The notes: generated by a model from the sequence alone, not told the origin. A stretch of 64,000 nucleotides of DNA from UBA1952 sp965246765 (GCA_965246765.1 CBDFFJ010000003.1:372001-436000), one strand, 5' to 3'; positions 8,047-16,412 are shown, counted from the first letter of the stretch. Numbers and translations: made by a program.

Positions 8047-8709
8047 ATGCTGCAAAAATCTACAATCGCTTTCCTTAAATCTCTTAAAACGAACAACGAC
8101 AAAGCATGGTTTGACGCGAACCGGAAAGCGTATGAAACCGCAAAGAAGGATTTTGAAGGCTTGACCGCAGAATTGCTCAAAGCCCTCACGCCTTTGGAGC
8201 CTGCCCTCGCTACACAGGCCGCCAAAGACTGCACTTACCGCATCTTTCGCGACGTGCGGTTTTCCAAAGACAAGACGCCATATAAGAGCCACTTCGGGGC
8301 GTTCTTTTCCCGCGGGGGCCGCAAGTGGGACGGGGCAGGGTATTACCTCCACTTAGAGCCAGGCGCCATCTTCGCCGGAGGCGGATTATGGATGCCGGAA
8401 GCGCCGCTGCTTAAAAAAGTCCGACAGGAAATAGACTACGACTTCGCCATCTTTCAAAACATCACCGGAGGAAAGGCATTTAAAAAGCTTTTCCCAGAGA
8501 TTAATGGCGAAAGCATCACCCGCCCGCCACAAGGGTATGATGCAGCGAATCCCGCCATTGAGTTTTTAAAGATGAAAAGCTTCACCGCGGGCACCCCCCT
8601 GAAAGACGATGACCTGACTTCAAAAGATGCCGTGAAGCAAATTGTAGCCGCATTCAAAACGCTTAGCCCCTTCATCGCCTTTCTGAATCGCGCAAAGGAG
8701 GAAGAATAG
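8047..8709 (+). CDS. DUF2461 / TIGR02453 family protein
   Basis: 220 residues, the typical length. Family hallmarks are the N-terminal FLKSLKTNNDKAWFDANR, the central YRIFRDVRFSKDKTPYK and GYYLHLEPG. The biochemical function of the family is unknown; it is widespread in Bacteroidota and other bacteria as a single cytoplasmic domain. The ATG at 8047 is the only sensible start. Nothing unusual is seen. Confidence 0.88.
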   Translation: MLQKSTIAFLKSLKTNNDKAWFDANRKAYETAKKDFEGLTAELLKALTPLEPALATQAAKDCTYRIFRDVRFSKDKTPYKSHFGAFFSRGGRKWDGAGYYLHLEPGAIFAGGGLWMPEAPLLKKVRQEIDYDFAIFQNITGGKAFKKLFPEINGESITRPPQGYDAANPAIEFLKMKSFTAGTPLKDDDLTSKDAVKQIVAAFKTLSPFIAFLNRAKEEE

Positions 8710-8718
8710 AACGCCGAT

Positions 8719-8777
8719 TTTTTATGATGCCTCATAAAACCAATCTGCGGAAATCATAAGAATCATAATCATCCGCG
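8719..8777. terminator. Bidirectional terminator-like hairpin and word repeat between convergent genes
   Basis: TTTTATGA (8719-8726) pairs with TCATAAAA (8731-8738), with T's and A's on both sides, which would end transcripts from either strand. Next to it, GCGGA...TCCGC encloses repeated AATCATAA words (about 8747-8775), one more example of the word-repeat hairpins seen at 1275, 6556 and 15274. Confidence 0.55.
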
Positions 8778-8788
8778 TTCCGTTGCGT

Positions 8789-9040
8789 TTAATTCCGGAA
8801 TGTCAGAAACTCAAAAGGCCGGTCGCCGAAGACAATGCGCTTTCCGCGCTTCGCGTGACGCTTAGAGTGAATGGCAGTGTGGTGATAAACATCCATCACT
8901 TCCGAAGTACGCGCCACTACATCCAGCGTGTCAATCCGGTTTATGGTGTCAATGATGGCATCTACCTGCTCGTCAAAATGCTCCTGCCATTTTTCGGCCA
9001 CTTTGGTCGTGAGGAGCAGCTCTCGTGAATGATTCGGCAT
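8789..9040 (-). CDS. Small hypothetical protein
   Basis: 83 residues, not recognised, soluble and charged, with a histidine-rich middle (DVYHHTAIHSKRHAKRGKR). It lies 82 bp downstream of hflX on the same strand and could be cotranscribed. No signal peptide or membrane segment. Protein-like composition supports it, but there is no family match. Confidence 0.5.
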   Translation of the reverse strand: MPNHSRELLLTTKVAEKWQEHFDEQVDAIIDTINRIDTLDVVARTSEVMDVYHHTAIHSKRHAKRGKRIVFGDRPFEFLTFRN

Positions 9041-9122
9041 AGGGTTGTGTGTTGTGTGTGCGGCGAAAAGTAGAGAACCGTGCCGACACCTGCAACGCCT
9101 TAACGGAGAAAAAATAGTGCCG

Positions 9123-10304
9123 TTAGTAAAATCCTGTTAGATATGGATAACGCTCCGCATATAATGATTTTACCTTCTGAAGAATCGTATCGCGAAGCCC
9201 GTCCATATTGCGGCGCTGTATGGCGCTTACAAAGACCGCATTGCCCGCCTCCTCTTCCCAGCGGCGCTCCAGGCTCTTCAGCAGCTCTGCTTTTGTCTCC
9301 CCGTCCAGCCATTCATCAAACGTGCGCTCCTCGTACAGGTCCATCTTATTAAAGATAGTCAGCGTCGGCTTCTCTCTTGCGCCAAGGTCCTGCAAAGTCT
9401 GGTTTACGGTGCCCATCTGATCCTCATAAGCCGGGTGACTAATGTCCACGACATGCAGCAGGCAGTCGGCCTCCCGCACCTCGTCAAGTGTGCTCTTAAA
9501 GCTTTCTACAAGATGGTGCGGCAGCTTGCGGATAAAGCCCACCGTATCGCTCAGCAGGAAGGGCGTCTGCTCATACACCACCTTCCGCGTAGTTGTGTCC
9601 AGCGTGGCAAAGAGCTTATTCTCCGCAAATACCTCGCTCTTGCTCAGCACATTCATCAGCGTGCTTTTCCCAACATTGGTGTATCCCACCAGCGCTATGC
9701 GTATAAAGGTGCCGCGCTCCTGCCGCTGCGTCTGGCTCTGCTTGTCTATCTCCTTCAGCCGCCTGCGCAGCAGCGAAATCTTATCCTTCACAATCCGGCG
9801 GTCTGTTTCTATTTCCGTTTCGCCGGGGCCGCGGCTGCCAATGCCGCCCCCCTGCCGCTCCAGGTGCTGCCACATGCCCTTCAGGCGGGGCAGCAGGTAT
9901 TGGTATTGCGCCAGCTCCACCTGCACTTTAGCCTGCGCCGTCTTTGCGCGCCGCGCAAAAATGTCCAGAATCAGGTCGCTCCGGTCAATGGTTTTTACGC
10001 CGCTTGCCTTTTCTATGTTGATGATCTGCGAGCCGGTAAGCTCATCGTCAAAAATGAGCAGATTAATGCCCTTCGCCTTTGCGTAGGTGCTTATCTCTTC
10101 CAGCTTGCCTTTGCCTACAAAAGTTTTGCTGTCGCGGTGAGGCAGCTTTTGAATGAAATTTTTGACGGCAATAGCGCCTGCCGTCTCGGCCAGAAAGGCC
10201 AGCTCTGTGAGGTATTCATTCGTCTGCGTTTCCGTCTGGTCCTTGGTGATAAGACCTACCAGGATGGCGCGCTCTTCCTGCTGTATAATTTTCTTTTCTA
10301 TCAA
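9123..10304 (-). CDS. hflX: Ribosome-associated GTPase HflX
   Basis: 393 residues. HflX binds the large ribosomal subunit and helps split stalled or stressed ribosomes. The N-terminal HflX domain (residues about 25-190, with KTFVGKGKLEEI) is followed by a G domain: G1 GYTNVGKST near residue 206, G3 DTVGF, G4 NKMD. The start is TTG at 10304 (reads MIEKKIIQQ), since no ATG is available upstream of the conserved region. The small gene at 8789-9040 follows it. Confidence 0.95.
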   Translation of the reverse strand: MIEKKIIQQEERAILVGLITKDQTETQTNEYLTELAFLAETAGAIAVKNFIQKLPHRDSKTFVGKGKLEEISTYAKAKGINLLIFDDELTGSQIINIEKASGVKTIDRSDLILDIFARRAKTAQAKVQVELAQYQYLLPRLKGMWQHLERQGGGIGSRGPGETEIETDRRIVKDKISLLRRRLKEIDKQSQTQRQERGTFIRIALVGYTNVGKSTLMNVLSKSEVFAENKLFATLDTTTRKVVYEQTPFLLSDTVGFIRKLPHHLVESFKSTLDEVREADCLLHVVDISHPAYEDQMGTVNQTLQDLGAREKPTLTIFNKMDLYEERTFDEWLDGETKAELLKSLERRWEEEAGNAVFVSAIQRRNMDGLRDTILQKVKSLYAERYPYLTGFY

Positions 10305-10457
10305 AATAGTGGACTTTGTAACCAGTGAAATTAAGCGAGTGTAAAGATTACGCCATTCCGGCTATCTGAATCCCGCATATCAGGATACGTGATCCCACCA
10401 TCATCCAAAATGTCGGGTGAAAAATCATGACACAGTCTTATACCAGGAGTTACAAAA

Positions 10458-10730
10458 ATGAGCGCCACACCCAATCCGGTGACACCTCTGAATGTGCCAG
10501 GTAATTTTGGGAAAGGTCAGTCAGGATGGCTGATACACAACACAAATAAAACTTTCTAAAAACGAGAAAGCCCCTCGCAGGTCTCACAAAAGCTATTACA
10601 ACTGCTAGAAAAGGGCATCGGCGCTGCCACAAATGCCACTGCGGGCTACAAAAAGCGGCTCATGAGTGCTTTAAAGGGCATGGTGAATGGGATAAAGGAA
10701 GCTGTGAGTAGGGCAAAAGCCCGCGTATAA
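10458..10730 (+). pseudogene. Small ORF of 90 codons interrupted by one in-frame TAA
   Basis: ATG at 10458 has a purine-rich AGGAG about 10 nt upstream. It encodes 33 residues (ending HNTNKTF), then TAA at 10557-10559. The same frame continues without another stop for 56 codons to a final TAA at 10728-10730, giving a protein-like segment with LLQLLEKGIGAATNATAGYK and a lysine/arginine-rich end. A rho-independent terminator follows at once. The simplest reading is a small gene with one nonsense mutation; readthrough or a sequencing error are alternatives. The family is not recognised. Confidence 0.5.
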
Positions 10731-10758
10731 AAAAGCCGCAACAATGTTGCGACTTTTT
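10731..10758. terminator. Bidirectional terminator
   Basis: AAAAGCCGCAAC (10731-10742) pairs with GTTGCGACTTTT (10746-10757) with one mismatch, with A's before and T's after. It can serve both the interrupted ORF at 10458 and the minus-strand gene ending at 10784. Confidence 0.7.
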
Positions 10759-10783
10759 TATGCTACAGTCTTGTCGGAGTGGG

Positions 10784-12247
10784 CTACAGTTTCTGAACCG
10801 CGCCGCAGTTGAGCAGGCGGCCGTCGCTCCCGCTTACGCGGTAAAAATATTGGCCGGCAGCGAAGGCCTGCATGGGCAGGTTCACCGCACTGCGGCCTGT
10901 CGGAAAAGCGCGCAGTCCGGTGCTGAATACCTGCTGTCCGCCAGCATTGCTAAGCGTTATTGAAAGGCTTTGCGCCAGCGGAAGGCTGAGGGCAGCCGTG
11001 GCTGCATCGCCGGCGGGGTTCGGATAAACAGAGACAGATCCATCAAAGCGGATGCTGCTGAGCCCGGTGGTGGGTGTAGTAGTGGCATTGCCTGAAGTAT
11101 CCTCGTAGCGCCAGAGCTCTACGCCGTGTACGCCATCATCGCCGCCTGCATAGAGATGGTCGTTGAGAATGCCTACGGAAGGGATATCAATGTCCTCGCC
11201 GCTGCCGGCGCCGGGAAGGAGGTCGGCCACGATGCCGCCCGTAGTGCCGTCATAGCGCCAGAACTCGCGGCCCGTGGCCGGATTGTAGCCCATGAACCAG
11301 ACTTTATTATGGTAAATGAATTGGCCGGTTGCCTGCCCGTCGCCGGCGGCATTGATGGTGAGGGCAAGGGCGGGCGTATTGGTAGCCGTATCCACAGCAT
11401 AAAGCTGATAAAAGGCGCCGTTGACAGACCCTCCGAAGTAAACCTTGCCTTTCAGGTATGCAAGACCGATGTTCATGCCGTCCTGAGTGCCCGGCGCAAG
11501 GTCTGTAATGCGGCTGGCTACACCGGCCTTGCATTGCCACAGCTCATAACCATTGGCAGCGCTCCAGGCCCGGTAATAAACCCTGCAGCCGGCGGCGGCA
11601 ATAAATTCCGGATACAAGCCCGATGCCGGCACTTCAGATATTACACGGGTAGCTGTATCAAGCATATGCAGCATCACAACGCCCGCAGCATTCTTTCCCG
11701 CCATGAATATTTTGCCATTCGCTGCCACCAGATGGCGGGGATCAATGCCGCCGGTAGTGGCCGTACCAGACTGCGTGCAGACCACCGGCGGGTTAATTCC
11801 ATCGCTTACAAGAAGGTCGGTAGAAGCGCTGCGGGCGCCGGCGAAGTACAGCTTGCCATTGTAGGCAATGATGTCATGCGGGTTAGTGGCGCCGGTGGCG
11901 CCCATGTTCACCGCCACGGGCGCGGATACGCCATTGTAAGCCACGAGGCCGCCGGTAGTAGCGTCCCGGTAATAAATCTTTCCGTTCAGCGAGGCAAAAT
12001 GGTCAACGCCGGCCGCCGAAATGCCAATGGTACCATAAGTAGGTTTTGGCTTGGCTACTTCGTCATATTCCCAGAGGGTGCGGCCGGTGGTCTGGCTTTC
12101 CGCGGTGTAGTAAAGCTTGCCATTTGAAGTTGTGTAAAAGGCAGGCACATTGGCATAGCTGGCCGTAGAATCTACGCGCCGGGGCGGCTGAGCCAATGCG
12201 ACTGCGGCAGTCAGCAGGAAGAAAAGAAAAGTCAAAGCTCGCTTCAT
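10784..12247 (-). CDS. Secreted ELWxxDGT-type repeat protein with T9SS sorting domain
   Basis: 487 residues from the ATG at 12247, which gives the signal peptide MKRALTFLFFLLTAAVALA; upstream in-frame starts would add a non-signal extension. The body has repeated blocks ending in ELW or EFW followed by x-Y-D-G-T or similar (GREFWRYDGTTGG, GVELWRYEDT), a beta-propeller-like pattern. The last 75 residues (from about SIRFDGSVSVYPNPAGD) form a type A T9SS C-terminal sorting domain, so export across the outer membrane by the type IX system is expected. Substrate or binding partner is unknown. Confidence 0.85.
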   Translation of the reverse strand: MKRALTFLFFLLTAAVALAQPPRRVDSTASYANVPAFYTTSNGKLYYTAESQTTGRTLWEYDEVAKPKPTYGTIGISAAGVDHFASLNGKIYYRDATTGGLVAYNGVSAPVAVNMGATGATNPHDIIAYNGKLYFAGARSASTDLLVSDGINPPVVCTQSGTATTGGIDPRHLVAANGKIFMAGKNAAGVVMLHMLDTATRVISEVPASGLYPEFIAAAGCRVYYRAWSAANGYELWQCKAGVASRITDLAPGTQDGMNIGLAYLKGKVYFGGSVNGAFYQLYAVDTATNTPALALTINAAGDGQATGQFIYHNKVWFMGYNPATGREFWRYDGTTGGIVADLLPGAGSGEDIDIPSVGILNDHLYAGGDDGVHGVELWRYEDTSGNATTTPTTGLSSIRFDGSVSVYPNPAGDAATAALSLPLAQSLSITLSNAGGQQVFSTGLRAFPTGRSAVNLPMQAFAAGQYFYRVSGSDGRLLNCGAVQKL

Positions 12248-12307
12248 CAACATAGAATTTTGAATTATTGGTAAAGATAGCACAGAGAAGTATTTGTTCA
12301 TCCTGTC

Positions 12308-12709
12308 TTACTCCAGAAAGCGGCTTTTGAGCGCCGGCGCCGGCATCATGCAGGCATCTCTTTTTCCGAAAAGACGGTAACGATTGCGGGCTACCAGCCG
12401 GTAAACGGCATCACGTATTAGCCGCGAGAAAAAGCGCAGGTGCCGTAGCCCTTTCCAGGGGCCGTCCAGCAAGGCTGCCACGTGCAGTGCCGCATCGGAG
12501 CGCGTGTAATAAGCGCCTTTGTCCAGAAAGATCAGTGAGTCCGGCACGGCACCTTCTTTAGCCAGAACAGCGGCCACGGCAATTTGCCCTGCCTCGGATT
12601 GCAGCGATGCGAAGCGAATCCTGCCTTCTTTATCATGACGGATCACGAACTGCACAGCACTGTTGCAGAGATTGCAGATGCCGTCAAAAAAGAGGACCGG
12701 GCCGTTCAT
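12308..12709 (-). CDS. DCC family (DUF393) thiol-disulfide oxidoreductase-like protein
   Basis: 133 residues with the defining motif FFDGICNLCNSAV at about residues 7-19 (D-x2-C-x2-C). The family has a predicted thioredoxin-like fold; its physiological substrate is not settled. It overlaps the upstream lipoprotein gene by 4 bp (ATGA, 12706-12709), so the two are translationally coupled. Confidence 0.9.
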   Translation of the reverse strand: MNGPVLFFDGICNLCNSAVQFVIRHDKEGRIRFASLQSEAGQIAVAAVLAKEGAVPDSLIFLDKGAYYTRSDAALHVAALLDGPWKGLRHLRFFSRLIRDAVYRLVARNRYRLFGKRDACMMPAPALKSRFLE

Positions 12710-12963
12710 TGTATTGGCTTCGGCGCAACGGCTCCACCTACGGTATCCATAGCGCGGCGGGCGGCAATGATAGAGTCGGCTTTCTGCTTCACCTCAATGG
12801 TCATGCGCTGATCCAGGTCTTCCATGGCCCGGCGGTTGATCTCCTCCATGCGCGCGCCGACTATGGAATCTACTTTGGAATGCACGAAAGAGTCTGTGTG
12901 CTCGTTATTCTGAGCGCAGGCGGCGAAGAGCATCACAGCGGCAAGGGGAAGTAATTTTATCAT
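12706..12963 (-). CDS. Small lipoprotein
   Basis: 85 residues starting at ATG 12963 (MIKLLPLAAVMLFAACAQNN). LFAAC is a proper lipobox, so the mature protein is an N-acylated lipoprotein of about 67 residues, mostly a charged helix (MEEINRRAMEDLDQRM). The longer ORF reaching 13044 lacks a signal-like start and is less likely. It is coupled to the DCC gene. Function unknown. Confidence 0.7.
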   Translation of the reverse strand: MIKLLPLAAVMLFAACAQNNEHTDSFVHSKVDSIVGARMEEINRRAMEDLDQRMTIEVKQKADSIIAARRAMDTVGGAVAPKPIQ

Positions 12964-13073
12964 GTTTAGCATTCTGCTCACAAAGATACCGGCTGCACCG
13001 GGGTTACTTAACAGACAATGGCGGATTAAAGATTGGCGGGGCATTTGCCCGTAAAAGCAGAAATTTGAGTGTG

Positions 13074-13709
13074 ATGAAAGCCGCGGGATTTATATTGGTG
13101 CTGATGCTTTGCTGCAGCGGACGCTGCCGCGCGCAGCTGCCGCCGCATGGCGTAAATGACACCATTCGTCTGGGCGGCATCATCATCGGTAAAGACACAC
13201 TGCCGGTCGTGTTTCTGGCAGAGCAGGAAGTGCGCGACCGCCTGCCGCGCCGCCTCGCCCGGCAAAGGGAGCAGTGGGACCGCCTGAAATACAATGTTCA
13301 TAAAGTATATCCCTATGCCGTAACCGCCGCGGAGGTGCTCAAAGACGTGGACGTAAATCTGGACCGCTTCGGCGACGACCGGAGCGCACGCAAGGCTTAC
13401 CTGAAGGGCATTGAGCGGGAGCTGAATAAACGTTGGAAAGGAGAGCTGTCCAATCTTTCCATTACACAGGGCCAGGTGCTGGTAAAGCTTATAGACCGGC
13501 AGACAGGGAAAAACTGCTTTTCCATTATTAAAGAAATGAAAGGCGGCCTGACGGCAACCATCTGGCAGGGCGTAGGCCTGCTGTTCTCTAACAATCTGAA
13601 GCGTGAATACGACGCTTACGGGGCGGATAAGGACATTGAAAACATCGTGCGTGATTTGGAAACAGGCAATTACTACCGCTACCGGGCTGCCATTCAGCAG
13701 ACAAACTGA
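13074..13709 (+). CDS. DUF4294 domain protein, secreted
   Basis: 211 residues from ATG 13074 (MKAAGFILVLMLCCSGRCRA, a signal peptide). The body matches the Bacteroidota-specific DUF4294 family: KYNVHKVYPYA near residue 78, KELNKRWKGEL-like segment, and GQVLVKLIDRQTGKNCF. The family's role is unknown; it is a periplasmic or envelope protein common in gliding and non-gliding Bacteroidota. It lies 33 bp upstream of bshB1 on the same strand, so cotranscription is possible. Confidence 0.88.
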   Translation: MKAAGFILVLMLCCSGRCRAQLPPHGVNDTIRLGGIIIGKDTLPVVFLAEQEVRDRLPRRLARQREQWDRLKYNVHKVYPYAVTAAEVLKDVDVNLDRFGDDRSARKAYLKGIERELNKRWKGELSNLSITQGQVLVKLIDRQTGKNCFSIIKEMKGGLTATIWQGVGLLFSNNLKREYDAYGADKDIENIVRDLETGNYYRYRAAIQQTN

Positions 13710-13728
13710 GCGGGCTTGCCGGGCCACG

Positions 13729-13736
13729 TAGCTTTG
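13729..13736 (+). promoter_or_regulatory. Putative -7 box just before bshB1
   Basis: TAGCTTTG matches TAnnTTTG fully and ends 6 nt before the bshB1 ATG. If used, transcription would start only a few nt before the start codon. Confidence 0.4.
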
Positions 13737-13742
13737 CGGGTT

Positions 13743-14486
13743 ATGACGCAAGACATAAAGCTTCACATCCTCGCCATCGCCGTTCACCCTGATGATATAG
13801 AACTGGGCTGCGCGGGCATCCTGATAAAGCACGCTAAAGGCGGGCAGGCAGTCGGCATCCTGGACCTTACCCGCGGAGAGCTGGGCACGCGCGGCACGCC
13901 GGAAATCCGCCTTCAGGAGGCAGCAGACGCGGCAAAGCTCATGGGTGTCAGCGTTCGCGAGAACGCCGGTATGCGCGACGGTTTTTTCAGAAATGATGAA
14001 GCTCATCAGATGCAGCTCATACCGTACATACGCCGCTGGCAGCCCGAAATCGTCATTACCAATGCCTTGGAAGATCGTCATCCGGACCATGGCCGGGCAG
14101 GCAGGCTGGTAGCCGATGCTTGCTTCCTGGCGGGATTGCGGATGATACAGACAAGCCACAATGGCCTGCCGCAGGATGCATGGCGGCCCAAGCGGGTTTT
14201 TCACATGATTCAGGACCGGCAGCTCACGCCATCGTTCATTGTGGACGTCACGGAGGTGCATACACAGAAGCTGGAGGCAATAAAAGCTTATCGCAGCCAG
14301 TTTCACAACCCGGAGTCGGGTGAGCCGGAAACCTACATTTCCTCGCAAAATTTTCTGGACCAGGTTATTTACCGGGACGCGCTGCTGGGCAAGCGCATCG
14401 GGATGGAATATGGTGAGGGCCTGGTCAGCGAGAACCTGCCCGGACTGGCTGATCTGAATGGATTGATTTTGCCGGAAGTCGCATAA
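13743..14486 (+). CDS. bshB1: Bacillithiol biosynthesis deacetylase BshB1
   Basis: 247 residues, LmbE/PIG-L fold. BshB1 removes the acetyl group from N-acetylglucosaminyl malate with zinc, the second step in making the redox thiol bacillithiol. The zinc motif HPDD lies at residues 15-18 (AVHPDDIELGCAG), with the further zinc ligand in HPDHGRAG. The segment DLTRGELGTRGTPEIR is characteristic of BshB1 rather than other LmbE proteins. ATG 13743 is chosen over the upstream TTG. bshA and bshC are not in this window. Confidence 0.93.
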   Translation: MTQDIKLHILAIAVHPDDIELGCAGILIKHAKGGQAVGILDLTRGELGTRGTPEIRLQEAADAAKLMGVSVRENAGMRDGFFRNDEAHQMQLIPYIRRWQPEIVITNALEDRHPDHGRAGRLVADACFLAGLRMIQTSHNGLPQDAWRPKRVFHMIQDRQLTPSFIVDVTEVHTQKLEAIKAYRSQFHNPESGEPETYISSQNFLDQVIYRDALLGKRIGMEYGEGLVSENLPGLADLNGLILPEVA

Positions 14487-14523
14487 ATTTGATGCAGGCA
14501 TGTTTTAAATAAAACCGACTCAT

Positions 14524-14946
14524 ATGCGCTACAAATACCTGCTTGCCCTTGCTTCCGCCCCATGGCTGTTGATGAACGCGGCGTGTAAAAAAGGATGCGA
14601 TGGCGACAGGGCAGACAAGTGCGATGCAGTTGACTGCACTATGGAGTATCGCGCAATCACCGTCACGGTAAATAATGGGAACGGGCAGGGTGTGCTCATT
14701 GACAGCACCGCCACTATTGGCCAATATGGCCAAAAAATAGCAAATATTGACCTTGGCTTCGGAATCAGCGGTGTTTATACTGTAGTTGATGACCATTACC
14801 ATGCTAACCTGAAGAATAAGACGGAGGCGGTAAAATTTTTCGCCTTCCGCAACGGTGCTGTCGTCGCTCAGGCTGACTTCGTCGTGAGCGGGGATTGCTG
14901 CCATGTAAGCAAAGTGAGCGGCCCCGAGACTATCTCCGTACAATAA
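14524..14946 (+). CDS. Hypothetical exported protein, cysteine-rich
   Basis: 140 residues with an N-terminal export signal (MRYKYLLALASAPWLLMNAACKK); the N-A-A-C sequence is a weak lipobox, so it may be a lipoprotein. The mature part has several cysteines (CDGDRADKCDAVDC, then GDCCHVS near the end) that could form disulfides, and beta-rich sequence in between. Not recognised. It follows bshB1 by 37 bp on the same strand. Confidence 0.7.
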   Translation: MRYKYLLALASAPWLLMNAACKKGCDGDRADKCDAVDCTMEYRAITVTVNNGNGQGVLIDSTATIGQYGQKIANIDLGFGISGVYTVVDDHYHANLKNKTEAVKFFAFRNGAVVAQADFVVSGDCCHVSKVSGPETISVQ

Positions 14947-14996
14947 TTTCTGCTGCATTTTTTAAGAAAAGGCGCAATTTATTCAGGCTGAGCCCG

Positions 14997-15004
14997 TACT
15001 TTTG
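14997..15004 (+). promoter_or_regulatory. Putative -7 box for the rpmB operon
   Basis: TACTTTTG matches TAnnTTTG fully and lies 20 nt before the rpmB ATG. Confidence 0.5.
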
Positions 15005-15024
15005 CCGTCCAAAATTCTGTAAGC

Positions 15025-15261
15025 ATGGCTCGCGTATGTCAGGTGACGGGTAAGAAGCCCATTAAAGGTCACAAAGTATCGTTCTCAAATAAGAAGGCCC
15101 TGCGCCGCTTCCTCCCTAACCTGCAGACAAAGCGCTTTTTCCTTGCTGAAGAAGACCGTTGGGTAGTACTCAAGGTATCTTCAGACGCCATCCGTACCAT
15201 CAACAAGAATGGTCTTATGAGCGTAGTAAAGCAGCTTCGCGCAGAAGGAACGAAAATCTAA
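15025..15261 (+). CDS. rpmB: 50S ribosomal protein bL28
   Basis: 78 residues. The sequence MARVCQVTGKKPIKGHKVSF and the following basic KKALRRFLPNLQTKRFF are typical of bL28, a large-subunit protein. It starts the three-gene ribosomal cluster rpmB-rpmG-DUF4295, an order common in Bacteroidota. Confidence 0.97.
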   Translation: MARVCQVTGKKPIKGHKVSFSNKKALRRFLPNLQTKRFFLAEEDRWVVLKVSSDAIRTINKNGLMSVVKQLRAEGTKI

Positions 15262-15273
15262 TCAGTGCTGATA

Positions 15274-15314
15274 TGATGATGGGATAATTAGCTGATTATC
15301 CGCTCTCATCATCA
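15274..15314 (+). repeat. Hairpin between rpmB and rpmG
   Basis: GGATAAT (15282-15288) pairs with ATTATCC (15295-15301), and TGATGAT (15274-15280) with ATCATCA (15308-15314), leaving a small internal bulge. After it runs a low-complexity CAAATCATCA word repeat up to the rpmG ATG. It may be a processing site or a leader structure for rpmG. Confidence 0.5.
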
Positions 15315-15348
15315 AATCGTCAAATCATCACATCATCAAATTAAGACA

Positions 15349-15531
15349 ATGGCTAAGAAAGGCAATCGCGTTCAGGTAATACTGGAATGCACCGAGCATA
15401 AGACATCCGGCCTCCCGGGCACGAGCCGCTACATCACCACCAAGAATAAGAAGAACACACCGGAGCGTATCGAGCTGAAAAAGTTCAATGCAACGATGAA
15501 GAAGGTGACTACGCACAAGGAAATCAAATAA
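15349..15531 (+). CDS. rpmG: 50S ribosomal protein bL33
   Basis: 60 residues. MAKKGNRVQVILECTEHK and RYITTKNKKNTPERIELKKF are typical of bL33. Only one cysteine is present, so this is the zinc-independent (C-minus) form. It sits between rpmB and the DUF4295 gene. Confidence 0.97.
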   Translation: MAKKGNRVQVILECTEHKTSGLPGTSRYITTKNKKNTPERIELKKFNATMKKVTTHKEIK

Positions 15532-15593
15532 TACCATTCGGAAGGCGGAATTCGGAATTCGGAATCAGCCGGCCATCTAAAACATTATAACTC

Positions 15594-15767
15594 ATGGCAA
15601 AAGCAGCAAAAACGGCGATTAAGAAAGACCCTAAGCTCGCCGCTGAGGCAAAGAACTACACGAAGGTGATTAAGGCTGTACGCAGCCCCAAGACCGGCGC
15701 TTATTCCTTTAAGGAAGGCATCGTGCATAAGGATAAGGTGAAGGATTTCCTGGCGAACGTCAAGTAA
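15594..15767 (+). CDS. DUF4295 small basic ribosome-associated protein
   Basis: 57 residues (MAKAAKTAIKKDPKLAAEAK at the start), rich in lysine and alanine. It matches DUF4295, a Bacteroidota-specific family encoded directly after rpmG. From memory, a protein of this kind was assigned to the large subunit in a flavobacterial ribosome structure (bL38); I cannot verify that here. The 62-bp gap before it contains GGAATTC word repeats. In many relatives ftsY comes next; here a terminator and a nuclease gene follow. Confidence 0.88.
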   Translation: MAKAAKTAIKKDPKLAAEAKNYTKVIKAVRSPKTGAYSFKEGIVHKDKVKDFLANVK

Positions 15768-15795
15768 GCCTGGTTCCCTGATTCCTGTTTGGAAG

Positions 15796-15823
15796 AGCCA
15801 CTGCTGATAAGCGGTGGCTTTTT
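15796..15823 (+). terminator. Rho-independent terminator of the ribosomal cluster
   Basis: AGCCAC (15796-15801) pairs with GTGGCT (15814-15819), the stem extends inward with GCT/AGC, and TTTTTA follows. Confidence 0.75.
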
Positions 15824-15899
15824 AGTGTCAATGCCACGCGTTGACCGGAAAAGCGCAATGTAAATGACGCGGGAACAAACCCTGAGCCGACCGTACAAT

Positions 15900-16412
15900 A
15901 TGAAAGCAATTACCCGCCTCCTGACCTCACTGCTGATCCCCGCGCTACTCTCCTGCACCGGCAGCGCGCGCGAGGCGGGACTAATATTGCAGGGTAAAGT
16001 GGTGGCAATCAAGGATGGCGACACCATAGTGCTGCTCACTGCCAACGAGCAGCAGGAGACCATACGCCTGGCCGCCATTGACTGCCCCGAAAAAAGCCAG
16101 CCTTTTGGCAAAGCCGCAAAAGCCGCGACCGCAGCCTTATGCTTCGGGCGGGCGGTGCGCGTGCGCTGCCAGCCTGCGCCCGACCGCTACGGCCGCACCA
16201 TAGGCATCATCTACGTTGGCGACATTTGCGTCAATGAGCAGCTTCTCCGGCAGGGTATGGCCTGGCATTACCGCCGCTACTCCGGCAACGCAAGCTGGAC
16301 CGCGCTGGAAGACAGCGCCCGCGGGGCACATGCCGGCCTTTGGGCCGATCCGGCGCCGGTAGCACCCTGGGAATGGCGGAAAGCGAAGCGGGAGGGGCGA
16401 CTACTACGCTAG
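15900..16412 (+). CDS. Lipoprotein thermonuclease (SNase domain)
   Basis: 170 residues from ATG 15900, giving a lipoprotein signal (MKAITRLLTSLLIPALLSC, lipobox LLSC). The SNase fold is clear: KDGDTIVL with calcium-binding aspartates, the catalytic arginine and glutamate in IRLAAIDCPE, and the second arginine in DRYGR. It should cut DNA or RNA with calcium at the cell envelope. In-frame upstream ATG at 15864 would bury the signal peptide and is rejected. Confidence 0.9.
   Translation: MKAITRLLTSLLIPALLSCTGSAREAGLILQGKVVAIKDGDTIVLLTANEQQETIRLAAIDCPEKSQPFGKAAKAATAALCFGRAVRVRCQPAPDRYGRTIGIIYVGDICVNEQLLRQGMAWHYRRYSGNASWTALEDSARGAHAGLWADPAPVAPWEWRKAKREGRLLR

Noticed and set aside
9435..10328. 297-codon plus-strand ORF
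   Set aside because: Antisense to hflX; composition is that of a mirrored frame.
10450..10632. 60-codon minus-strand ORF
   Set aside because: Overlaps the interrupted plus-strand ORF, which has its own ribosome site and terminator.
11126..12127. 333-codon plus-strand ORF
   Set aside because: Antisense to the ELW-repeat T9SS protein gene.
13026..14501. Long minus-strand ORF of 491 codons
   Set aside because: It lies wholly opposite DUF4294 and bshB1, which are strongly supported. It is a GC-driven shadow.
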